DNA of 64,000 bases from Nostoc sp. HK-01 (GTDB taxonomy: Bacteria > Cyanobacteriota > Cyanobacteriia > Cyanobacteriales > Nostocaceae): NCBI GenBank assembly GCA_003990705.1, contig AP018318.1:620001-684000 (forward strand). Reading direction: 5' to 3'. The position numbers and the translations under genes were made by a program. The notes beneath the pieces were generated by a model. It worked only from the letters and a program-made list of their open reading frames with translations, was not told where the DNA came from and did not search any database. Below, one piece after another: positions 1 to 7,565 of the stretch (position 1 is the first letter of the stretch; the number at the start of each line of letters is the position of its first letter).

Positions 1-341
1 CGCGCCAGCATTTCTTCTACTTCAAAGGGCTTGGTGAGATAGTCGTCTGCGCCAGCGTTGAAGCCTTCCACTTTATCTTGAGTTTGACTTAAGGCAGTCA
101 ACATCAAGACGGGAATTTCCGCCGTTCGTTCGTCCCGACGTAGGCGTTGGCAAACTGTAAATCCATCTACTCTCGGCAGCATTAAATCAAGCATGATCAG
201 GTCTGGTTGTAGCTGGAGAGCTAACGCTTGACCTTTGATACCATCTTCAGCTTGACTGACATCATAGCCAGCCATTTCTAAATTGACGGCAACAAGCTCG
301 GAAATTGCTGGGTCATCGTCTATGACTAGAATCCTCGGCAT
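1..341 (-). CDS. rpaA: Response regulator RpaA, N-terminal part (cut by window edge)
   Basis: Reading the minus strand from the ATG at 341 gives 113 residues of a receiver domain that runs off the left edge. It starts [17 protein letters not shown]. The acidic pocket is D8-D10, the phospho-acceptor D52 lies in MLDLMLP, and the switch threonine T82 and lysine K104 ([12 protein letters not shown]) are present. The stretch [19 protein letters not shown] and the end [13 protein letters not shown] match my memory of cyanobacterial RpaA, the OmpR-type output regulator of the KaiC-SasA clock and of phycobilisome energy transfer. The DNA-binding domain is outside the window, so another OmpR paralogue such as RpaB cannot be fully excluded. 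It is divergent from the hydrolase gene at 500. Confidence 0.8.
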   Translation of the reverse strand, partial: MPRILVIDDDPAISELVAVNLEMAGYDVSQAEDGIKGQALALQLQPDLIMLDLMLPRVDGFTVCQRLRRDERTAEIPVLMLTALSQTQDKVEGFNAGADDYLTKPFEVEEMLA

Positions 342-499
342 TCTTAAAAAAATTATTGCTACTTATTAAGGAAAAATAAGAATCTTTGGTCGATACAAAG
401 ATTTCTGTCTTGATTATAAAAAAGATTTTAAATCTAACATAAATATTAAAACTAAATGATGAAAAATCAAAACTTAAGATACACGAAATTGAGAAAATA

Positions 500-1564
500 A
501 TGTGTTATCCGCCCTACAATCCAGCTAAGTTCTTGCAAAATGGTGTAGCTATGACTGTTTACACCGCTTTTTGGGGAAAACGTTACTGGGAAAGCACCTC
601 TTGTGATCCAGAGCCGCCCTATCATAAAACAATATTTCTAGGTGGGCAAGGTGTGCCTATTTTTAGCTGGGTGGCAATTCCAGAAAATGCCCACGGTACA
701 ATTATTGCAACTTATGGAATTACGGGCGAGTTAGAGCAGGAATGGTCGTTGAGGTTACTAGGACGCAAAGCTTACGCTCAAGGCTATGCCGTAGTTTTGT
801 TTGATTGGCGCGCCCACGGTAAAACAGCCCAATTGTCACCTACTTTAACCTCTGATGGGTTGTACGAGGGTGAAGATTTTGTGCGTTTAGCGGCGGCGGC
901 GGCGGCGATGGGATGTCCTAGTAAGTTTTGGTTTATGGGGTTTTCTTTAGGCGGACAGTTAGCGCTTTGGGGTTTAAAAGCAGCTGCGGAGTTAACGCAA
1001 GACGATGAAAATCTCGGTATCAAATACAGCGACATTGGTGGTGGCGCAGTTATTTGTCCAAGTTTGGATTCGTTGCGATCGCTCACCTATCTCACAAAAG
1101 ACCGATTTGGTAGACTAATCGAAGCTAGTATTGTCCGTGAGTTAAAAAAACTCGCTTGGCGAATTCATGATACTCATCCGGGAACTATTGACCCTCAAGC
1201 CATAGAACGGACAAATACCATCTGGGATTTTGACCACGAACTGGTAATAGAGAGACTAGGTTTTCCTAGTGTTGAAGCATACTACAAAGCCAGTAGCGCT
1301 CTCCAATTGTTACCAAAACTTACTAAACCAACCTTGATTGTCTACGCTGCGGATGATCCTTTATTTCATCCAGATATCATCCCTGAATTAGAAGCCGCCT
1401 GTAACCAAAATTCTGCCATAGATTTGCTACTTACCCGTTATGGAGGTCATGTCGGCTATTTAAGTAGCAAAGATTGTCAGTATCAAGCCCAAGACCCTGA
1501 CCCTTGGTGGGCTTGGAATCGGATTTTACAATGGCTAGAACAGCAACGTACTGACCTTGTTTAG
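500..1564 (+). CDS. Alpha/beta hydrolase, YheT-like
   Basis: A 354-residue alpha/beta hydrolase. The nucleophile elbow is GFSLGG with S149. The acid is probably in YAADDPLFHPD, and the histidine is in RYGGHVGYLS near the C-terminus, so the triad looks complete. The arrangement DGLYEGEDFVRL followed by the elbow is like the YheT/COG0429 group, whose substrates are mostly unknown. No signal peptide or membrane segment is seen, so it is probably cytoplasmic. The ATG at 500 follows a purine-rich stretch; the ATG at 551 (MTVYTAFWGKRYW) is an equally plausible start. Six consecutive GCG codons just before MGCPSKFWFMG make an alanine run. A strong terminator follows the stop codon. Confidence 0.75.
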   Translation: MCYPPYNPAKFLQNGVAMTVYTAFWGKRYWESTSCDPEPPYHKTIFLGGQGVPIFSWVAIPENAHGTIIATYGITGELEQEWSLRLLGRKAYAQGYAVVLFDWRAHGKTAQLSPTLTSDGLYEGEDFVRLAAAAAAMGCPSKFWFMGFSLGGQLALWGLKAAAELTQDDENLGIKYSDIGGGAVICPSLDSLRSLTYLTKDRFGRLIEASIVRELKKLAWRIHDTHPGTIDPQAIERTNTIWDFDHELVIERLGFPSVEAYYKASSALQLLPKLTKPTLIVYAADDPLFHPDIIPELEAACNQNSAIDLLLTRYGGHVGYLSSKDCQYQAQDPDPWWAWNRILQWLEQQRTDLV

Positions 1565-1632
1565 CCGCCTTGCCATTATATTTCTTCTAGTTTAAAGTGC
1601 GATCGCCCGGAAAATTCAAATGGTAAAGTTCT

Positions 1633-1657
1633 GAAGCTCTCTATTAAAGAGAGCTTC
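1633..1657. terminator. Bidirectional terminator between convergent genes
   Basis: Perfect 10-bp stem GAAGCTCTCT / AGAGAGCTTC with a 5-base loop, placed between the stop of the hydrolase (1564) and the stop of the convergent PEP-CTERM gene (1753). No strong T run follows, so termination strength is a guess. Confidence 0.65.
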
Positions 1658-1752
1658 AGGCTGTTTAGTTAGGAAATACCTGGGGAATGAAAGGTAAAAT
1701 ATTGGTCAATTACGGTTTTAATCAAGCTTGCATCAACTATTCAGCTTGCTGT

Positions 1753-2367
1753 TTAGATGGATGCTTGCTTTTTCTTGAAGAATCGGCTCAAAGAACCTGC
1801 TACTAACAAGCCTAAAATTGTACTTGGTTCAGGAACTGCTGTTGCTGTTAACTGACCACCAACATCTAACCGACAGTTGGGGAATGTACTACAGACTTCT
1901 GCTGACAAATCATCCTTCAAAAATATCGTAGCGTTTGGCAATCCTTGCTCAGGATTAACGTAAGTATAAAAAGATAGCCCTGTAACTTCCGTGGCAAAAT
2001 CAATTCCTAAGTCAAAGCCGATTGCTGTATCAAAGTTACCTGTTTGTAGAACAGTACGAGAAACGGTATCAAAATTAAAATTAAAACTGCTGTTGGGATT
2101 GGGAAAATCGTAGTCAAAACTTTGCAGCAAACTTCCTGTGGGGTCGAAAAAGGCAATAGTGAAATCACTTAGCTCATTTCTGGTGACAACGCCTCCTAAG
2201 AAACTGTCGTCAAATGAGAAGTTACCTCTAGCTGAATAACCTTGTCCTCCCAGCCAAGATAAATCATAAGAAGCCGCGTCCGCTTGGGGAATATTGATTA
2301 CAGTAGCCAAAGAAGTGACAGCCGCCACAGCTACGGTAGCTTTAAATTGGGTAAAAAATCTGTTCAT
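1753..2367 (-). CDS. PEP-CTERM sorting domain protein
   Basis: A 204-residue secreted protein. The N-terminus (MNRFFTQFKATVAVAAVTS...ADA) is a signal peptide ending near residue 31. The C-terminus carries VPEPSTILGLLVAGSL followed by the basic tail SRFFKKKQ, which is the PEP-CTERM sorting signal recognised by exosortase. The middle is a beta-rich, Phe/Asn/Asp-rich domain with two cysteines close together (CSTFPNC) that could form a disulfide. Family knowledge says such proteins are exported and anchored or released through an exosortase, often linked to extracellular polysaccharide. No exosortase gene lies in the window. The target or ligand is unknown. Confidence 0.85.
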   Translation of the reverse strand: MNRFFTQFKATVAVAAVTSLATVINIPQADAASYDLSWLGGQGYSARGNFSFDDSFLGGVVTRNELSDFTIAFFDPTGSLLQSFDYDFPNPNSSFNFNFDTVSRTVLQTGNFDTAIGFDLGIDFATEVTGLSFYTYVNPEQGLPNATIFLKDDLSAEVCSTFPNCRLDVGGQLTATAVPEPSTILGLLVAGSLSRFFKKKQASI

Positions 2368-2981
2368 TTCACTTAGTTAATGAGTGCAATATTAGGTAGA
2401 TAAAAGCCAAACAAAAATTTAACTAGACTGCTTGACATCTAGTTATTGCGATCATAATTGAGGTTGTTTGCTGCTTAGTAATTACCTAAAACATTCTGGA
2501 AAAATTTTATCATTAGATTTAATTTCATCTAGATATTGAATAATTAATTATTTAAAAATAAGCAAAAGATTTTAATGTTTCATAAAAACGATATTTTTTA
2601 GATTATTTAAACTAATTTTAACCTTGACTTAACTATATTTTGTACCGCTACAAATAAGTGAATTTATGGCGATCGCTATTCTCTAACCCTCTTAAGAGAT
2701 AAGCATATATATTAATTTAGTGTTTAATCAATTAAATATTTACAACTGTTGTTTTATTTGTATTATCTTCTGCTAAAGCACTATTTAATTTAAAATTTTG
2801 CCAATTTCTGCATAGATATTTTGTAAAAATTTTTTGCTGCTATGGATGCTCTTTAAGAGCGCCATTAGCAGCATTTATAAATGTATTATGGCGACTTTTT
2901 ATAACTCTGTTTTAAATAAAGCATTACCTAAGCTTAATCTATTTCCCATAACTTCTTCCAAGCATTTCCATTTGTAATCAA
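2368..2981. other. 614-bp AT-rich intergenic region with a Pho-box candidate
   Basis: Divergent promoter region between the PEP-CTERM gene and the PhoX-like gene. It is very AT-rich, has one HIP1-like site near 2668 and a Pho-box-like triple repeat at 2606-2635 (listed separately). I see no credible small gene or tRNA in it. Confidence 0.5.
2606..2635 (+). promoter_or_regulatory. Candidate Pho box (PhoB/SphR site)
   Basis: Three 8-mers spaced by 3 bases, an 11-bp period: TTTAAACT, TTTAACCT, CTTAACTA. The cyanobacterial Pho box is built from direct repeats close to CTTAACCT with the same spacing, so the match is 6, 7 and 6 of 8. A weaker fourth unit (TTTGTACC) follows in phase. It lies 346 bp upstream of the PhoX-like gene, a family often induced by phosphate starvation. 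The distance is longer than usual and the site could also serve the divergent gene. Confidence 0.5.
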
Positions 2982-4274
2982 ATGCAATTATCAAGACGTA
3001 AATTCTTTACATTAGCTGGGGCAAGTGCCGCTGGTACATTATTAGCCTCGCCTTTAGAAGCTCTTTATGCTAGACAAGCCAATGGTCAACCTATTTTTGG
3101 CACAGGTTATGGTGCGTTGGTTCCTGATCCTAATGGCTTGTTAGATTTACCACCTGGATTTCAATATCGAACTTTTTCTCGTACAGGCGAACTCATGACC
3201 GATGGTACTTTAGTGCCAGGCGCTCATGATGGGATGGCTGCTTTCCCAGGCCCCAGAAACACAGTTATTTTAGTTCGTAACCACGAACTAAGCCTCACTT
3301 CTAGTTCCCGCACCCAAGGCCCTAAACCCTACGATACTAAGGCCGCAGGTGGTACAACAACATTAGTTGTTGGTGCTAATCGCCAACTAATCAAAGACTT
3401 TGTTTCTTTGAGTGGCACCATTCGTAACTGTGCAGGTGGCCCAACTCCTTGGGGTTCTTGGATTAGCTGTGAAGAAGATACCACTAGACCTTCTGCTACT
3501 GGTGCAATACAGTATCACGGCTATAACTTTGAAGTTCCAGCTAGTGCGACCTCTGCGGTCACTCCAGAGCCTTTAGTTGCAATGGGAAGATTTAACCATG
3601 AGGCTGTAGCGGTAGACCCAAGAACTGGCATAGTCTATGAAACTGAAGATAGAGGAGATAGCCTGTTCTATCGTTTTATTCCCAAAGTACGCGGCAATTT
3701 AAAAGCAGGTGGTACTCTGCAAGCGTTGAAAATCGTCAATCAACCGAGAGTAAATACCTCAAACAGCGGTTTTATTCGGGGTCAAAAATTGGGTGTGGAA
3801 TGGGTGACTATTCCCAACCCCAACCCACTAGATGGAGACACTGTACGATTGCAAGGTCGTGATTTAGGCGCAGCTACCTTTGCCCGTGGAGAAGGTATCT
3901 GGTATGGTAACGGAGAATTTTATTTTTGTTGTACAAGTGGTGGTGCTGCACAAGCTGGTCAAGTTTGGCGTTACATCCCCACACAAGAGACTATTGAATT
4001 GTTTGTCGAGTCTCAATCCAGAGATGTACTCGATATGCCAGATAACATCACGGTGGCACCTTTTGGCGATCTCATTCTCTGCGAAGATGGAGATGGCGAC
4101 AACTTCTTAAGAGGTGTGACTCCCAACGGAGAAATTTATAATTTTGCCCGTAATGCCTTGAATGATAGTGAATTTGCAGGTGCTTGCTTCTCACCAGATG
4201 GTAGAACCTTGTTTGTGAACATTCAAACACCTGGGATTACTTTGGCTATTTGGGGGCCTTGGGCAAGAGCTTAG
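2982..4274 (+). CDS. PhoX-like DUF839 protein, Tat-exported (probable phosphatase)
   Basis: A 430-residue member of the PhoX/DUF839 family. The N-terminus (LSRRKFFTLAGASAAG) is a twin-arginine signal, so the folded protein is probably exported with metals bound. Family motifs include the metal/active-site stretch NCAGGPTPWGSWISCEED, RFNHEAVAVDP, YETEDRGDSLFYRF and DNITVAPFGDLILCEDG. PhoX enzymes are calcium- and iron-dependent alkaline phosphatases that release phosphate from organic esters in the periplasm. This protein is shorter than classical PhoX, so its exact substrate is not certain. A Pho-box-like repeat upstream and a long hairpin downstream frame the gene as a single unit. Confidence 0.8.
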   Translation: MQLSRRKFFTLAGASAAGTLLASPLEALYARQANGQPIFGTGYGALVPDPNGLLDLPPGFQYRTFSRTGELMTDGTLVPGAHDGMAAFPGPRNTVILVRNHELSLTSSSRTQGPKPYDTKAAGGTTTLVVGANRQLIKDFVSLSGTIRNCAGGPTPWGSWISCEEDTTRPSATGAIQYHGYNFEVPASATSAVTPEPLVAMGRFNHEAVAVDPRTGIVYETEDRGDSLFYRFIPKVRGNLKAGGTLQALKIVNQPRVNTSNSGFIRGQKLGVEWVTIPNPNPLDGDTVRLQGRDLGAATFARGEGIWYGNGEFYFCCTSGGAAQAGQVWRYIPTQETIELFVESQSRDVLDMPDNITVAPFGDLILCEDGDGDNFLRGVTPNGEIYNFARNALNDSEFAGACFSPDGRTLFVNIQTPGITLAIWGPWARA

Positions 4275-4602
4275 ATGACAGAAACATTCCAGATATGAGA
4301 TAGTCGGGGAATATTGACTGGAATAGTGTAAAAATGATAAACCGGGTTTTTCATGGCTCATCAGCCGAGATTTGATTACTCAAATCTGGAAAAAACCCGG
4401 TTTATATCTATTGTGCTTAAGTACGGGTTAGAGAAAATCTAACCACACAGACGCAGAGGCCACGGAAGAATGAGAAGTGAAGAGGGGTTTTGCGTAAGTC
4501 CGAGAAATTTCAGCATTAAATCTTCATAAACTTAAAGACTCTACGTTGGCTACAAGATTTCTTTGATCCTGATTCATTTAACGGCAAAACTTGACAGCCA
4601 GA
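4275..4602. other. Intergenic region with a large hairpin
   Basis: This 328-bp stretch between the convergent PhoX-like and patD-like genes holds the hairpin at 4338-4404, then a stretch near 4440-4480 (cacagacgcagaggcc) of a type that recurs between genes in Nostoc genomes. No gene is seen. Confidence 0.4.
4338..4404. terminator. Long hairpin downstream of the PhoX-like gene
   Basis: Inverted repeat of 14 bp (TAAACCGGGTTTTT / AAAAACCCGGTTTA) enclosing a second short stem (GATTTGA / TCAAATC). It could act as a terminator for the PhoX-like gene. It may equally be a copy of a palindromic repeat, since the AAACCGGGTTT core is of a type scattered in such genomes. Confidence 0.55.
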
Positions 4603-4962
4603 CTAATCTTCAGTGACTTCTGGTGTCTCTTGTTGCAGTATTGCATGGCAATATTGAATTAAGGTAGTGAGGCGATCGCTTATGGTTTGAAGTCTTGCTT
4701 GTGCTGTTGCAGTTTGCCGAGCGCCTTGCAAAAAGGTGACATCAATTTCTAATAAACGCAATTGTTTACTAATTTCCGTCCGAAAAGACTGCTCTTTTGA
4801 GTCTGCTGTTGCTAAAGGTACAATCTCTTGTTGAAATAACTGCTGCAAATCAGCAACACGCTGTCGCAGTTGACTTTTGTCAAGTTGCACAGCCGAGATA
4901 TCAGAACGTAATTGCACTAATAAATTTGCTAGTGCTTGATATTTCTCACAATTTAAAGACAT
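4603..4962 (-). CDS. patD: Probable heterocyst frequency control protein PatD
   Basis: A 119-residue soluble helical protein (MSLNCEKYQALANLLVQLR...), rich in Gln and Leu, with strong heptad character from about residue 30 to 105 (ISKQLRLLEIDVTFLQGARQ is the most distinctive stretch). From memory this matches PatD, a small protein of heterocystous cyanobacteria that influences heterocyst frequency and is reported to interact with the FtsZ division machinery. I have not been able to align it, so the name is tentative. The safe description is a conserved coiled-coil protein. It is divergent from rel, with 286 bp between them. Confidence 0.55.
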   Translation of the reverse strand: MSLNCEKYQALANLLVQLRSDISAVQLDKSQLRQRVADLQQLFQQEIVPLATADSKEQSFRTEISKQLRLLEIDVTFLQGARQTATAQARLQTISDRLTTLIQYCHAILQQETPEVTED

Positions 4963-5041
4963 CTAGTGCCATTTAAGATAGTATTAATGACAAGAAATTT
5001 TTCTTCTACAGTATATCTTCTTGAACTATTACTACTATCAC

Positions 5042-5067
5042 AAGCCTCAAATCCCCCTTTGAGGCTT
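5042..5067. terminator. Hairpin between patD-like gene and rel
   Basis: Perfect 10-bp stem AAGCCTCAAA / TTTGAGGCTT with a C-rich 6-base loop, followed on the plus strand by TATTAG. It lies between two divergently transcribed genes, where a terminator is not expected. It could be an attenuator in the rel leader, the end of an unlisted small RNA, or a repeat. The rest of 4963-5248 shows no gene. Confidence 0.4.
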
Positions 5068-5248
5068 TATTAGCCATCTATGGTTTGTCCAGCTTATGCT
5101 TGTTGAAAGCTAAAATGGATGACTACCACAGGCAATTGAGTCATCATCCTCACACTGCATTTACTACCCCCCATGAGGGAAACAGGATCATCACCAGATT
5201 GATGCTGTTAATTTCGTCCATCTCTACTATCCTCCGATCACCTCTTGT

Positions 5249-7519
5249 ATGAGCGGCATAGCTATTAGTACTTCAATTGACGTTACACTTCCAGAATGGC
5301 TTAACAAATGTTTGCGAGAGTCATCACCAAGAAGTGGCGAAGCAGAAGAAAGAAGGCAGAATGATGCTTCGTTAATTTGTCGAGCATTTACCTTTGCCTA
5401 TCAACTCCATCATGGACAATTTCGCAAATCTGGAGAACCATATATTTGTCATCCCGTCGCCGTAGCGGGTTTGCTACGTGATTTAGGGGGTAGTCCTGCT
5501 ATGATAGCAGCTGGATTTCTTCATGATGTAGTTGAAGATACAGATGTCACAATTGAAGAAATCGAAGAGCTATTTGGCTCAGAAGTACGGCAGCTAGTCG
5601 AAGGTGTAACTAAGCTTTCTAAGATTAATTTTAAAAGTAAAACCGAAAGCCAAGCCGAAAATTTCCGTCGGATGTTTTTGGCGATGGCTCAAGATATCAG
5701 AGTTATTGTCGTTAAGTTAGCAGATCGTTTGCATAATATGCGAACTCTGCAATACATGTCAGAAGACAGTCGTCGTCGCAGCGCCCAAGAAACACGAGAT
5801 ATCTTTGCACCTTTAGCCAACCGTTTAGGTATTTGGCATATTAAGTGGGAATTAGAAGATTTAGCATTTAAATATCTCGAACCGGAAGCTTTTCGCCAAA
5901 TGCAGCAGCATGTTTCGGAAAAACGCACGGCGCGAGAAGAGAAATTAGCTAAAGCTACAGCAATTTTGCGAGAACGTTTGCCACATGCTGGAATACACTG
6001 CTTAGATATTAGCGGTCGTCCCAAGCATTTGTATAGCATTTATCAAAAAATGCAGCGACAGCAAAAGGAATTTCATGAAATTTATGATTTAGCCGCGCTG
6101 CGAATTATTGTCCAAACGAATGAAGAATGCTATCGTGCTTTAGCTGTTGTTCATGATGCTTTTCGTCCGATTCCTGGTAGATTTAAGGACTATATAGGAT
6201 TACCTAAGCCCAACCGTTATCAATCTTTGCATACTGGGGTAATTGGTCTGACTGGTCGTCCTTTAGAAATCCAAATTCGTACCCTGGAAATGCACCATAT
6301 CGCGGAATATGGGATTGCAGCCCATTGGAAATATAAAGAAACGGGTGGTTCTAATAGTCCGTTCACAGCATCTGATGAAAAGTTTACGTGGTTACGCCAG
6401 CTATTAGAATGGCAAAGTGACCTGAAAGATGCTCAAGAATATTTAGATAGCGTCAAAGATAACTTGTTTGAAGACGATGTTTATGTCTTCACTCCCAAGG
6501 GCGATGTTGTATCTTTAAATCCTGGTTCTACCAGTATAGATTTTGCCTATCGCATTCATACAGAAGTTGGCAATCATTGTTCCGGCGCAAGGGTGAATGG
6601 GCGCATAGTACCTTTATCAACAAGGTTGCAAAATGGCGATATTGTGGAAATTCTGACCCAAAAGAATAGCCATCCCAGTTTAGACTGGTTGAATTTTGTC
6701 AGGACTTCTACGGCAAAATATCGGATTAAACAATGGTATAAGCGATCGCGCCGCGAAGAAAATGTCACCCGTGGACGAGACTTGTTAGAAAAAGAACTCG
6801 GTAAAACTGGGTTTGAGAGTTTGCTAAAATCAGACTCTATGCAGACTGTTGCGGAAAAGTGCAACTATCACAGCGTAGAAGATTTACTCGCAGGTTTGGG
6901 TTATGGCGAAATTACCTTGAATTTGGTACTCAACCGCTGGCGAGAAGTTGTCAAGGCACAGCAACCTGCCACAATGGTGATACCGCCATTTGTCCCCAAA
7001 GAATCATCAGCAACAGCCAAAGCTTTGCGAGAATTACCTCACAGTAGCTCCCGTGCCAGTGATTCGCCAATCGTAGGGGTGGAAGGTTTAGTGTATCATC
7101 TGGCTGGGTGTTGTACACCGATTCCTGGTGAATCAATTATTGGCGTAGTAACACGAGGACGAGGAATTTCTATCCATCGCCAAGGGTGTCATAATCTGGA
7201 TAATGTGGAGTGCGATCGCCTAATACCAGTAAAATGGAACTCCGCTGTAGAAACGAGGGCGCGTCCCCACACTTACCCTGTTAATATCCAAATTGAAGCT
7301 CTTGACCGTGTTGGCGTTTTAAAAGATGTTTTATCGCGGTTAAGCGACCAAGGAATTAACGTCCGCCATGCACAAGTCAAAACAGCTATTGGACAACCAG
7401 CTTTAATGGATTTAGGTATAGATATACGCGATCGCTCCCAACTAGAACAAGTGTTTGTCCAAATTAAAAAAATGAGCGATATTGTCAATATTCGCCGTGT
7501 TGGTCAAAATGAGGAGTAG
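5249..7519 (+). CDS. rel: Bifunctional (p)ppGpp synthetase/hydrolase (Rel/SpoT)
   Basis: A 756-residue long RSH enzyme that makes and degrades the stringent-response alarmone (p)ppGpp. The hydrolase HD domain is intact (H68 in ICHPVAVAG, H92-D93 in FLHDVVEDT, and VVKLADRLHNMRTL). The synthetase domain (about 240-370) has YDLAALRI and PKPNRYQSLHT, with RFKD in the RXKD form that marks bifunctional enzymes rather than EXDD RelA. A TGS domain follows (about 409-470, DDVYVFTPKGDV), then a Cys-containing helical/zinc-finger region (HLAGCCTPIPGE) and a C-terminal ACT domain (about 675-750). Length is normal. Monocistronic, with a heptamer repeat directly after the stop. Confidence 0.95.
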   Translation: MSGIAISTSIDVTLPEWLNKCLRESSPRSGEAEERRQNDASLICRAFTFAYQLHHGQFRKSGEPYICHPVAVAGLLRDLGGSPAMIAAGFLHDVVEDTDVTIEEIEELFGSEVRQLVEGVTKLSKINFKSKTESQAENFRRMFLAMAQDIRVIVVKLADRLHNMRTLQYMSEDSRRRSAQETRDIFAPLANRLGIWHIKWELEDLAFKYLEPEAFRQMQQHVSEKRTAREEKLAKATAILRERLPHAGIHCLDISGRPKHLYSIYQKMQRQQKEFHEIYDLAALRIIVQTNEECYRALAVVHDAFRPIPGRFKDYIGLPKPNRYQSLHTGVIGLTGRPLEIQIRTLEMHHIAEYGIAAHWKYKETGGSNSPFTASDEKFTWLRQLLEWQSDLKDAQEYLDSVKDNLFEDDVYVFTPKGDVVSLNPGSTSIDFAYRIHTEVGNHCSGARVNGRIVPLSTRLQNGDIVEILTQKNSHPSLDWLNFVRTSTAKYRIKQWYKRSRREENVTRGRDLLEKELGKTGFESLLKSDSMQTVAEKCNYHSVEDLLAGLGYGEITLNLVLNRWREVVKAQQPATMVIPPFVPKESSATAKALRELPHSSSRASDSPIVGVEGLVYHLAGCCTPIPGESIIGVVTRGRGISIHRQGCHNLDNVECDRLIPVKWNSAVETRARPHTYPVNIQIEALDRVGVLKDVLSRLSDQGINVRHAQVKTAIGQPALMDLGIDIRDRSQLEQVFVQIKKMSDIVNIRRVGQNEE

Positions 7520-7529
7520 GGAGTTATTT

Positions 7530-7558
7530 TAGGTGACAGGTAACAGGTAACAGGGTAT
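7530..7558. repeat. Short heptamer repeat (STRR) after rel
   Basis: About three units of a GTAACAG-type heptamer between the stop of rel and the stop of the convergent glycosyltransferase. This is the STRR class known from heterocystous cyanobacteria. Confidence 0.6.
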
Positions 7559-7565
7559 AAAATAT

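Noticed and set aside
5140-5175. Yfr1-like motif near CATCCTCACAC
   Set aside because: The Yfr1 core ACTCCTCAC is not matched and no flanking stems fit.
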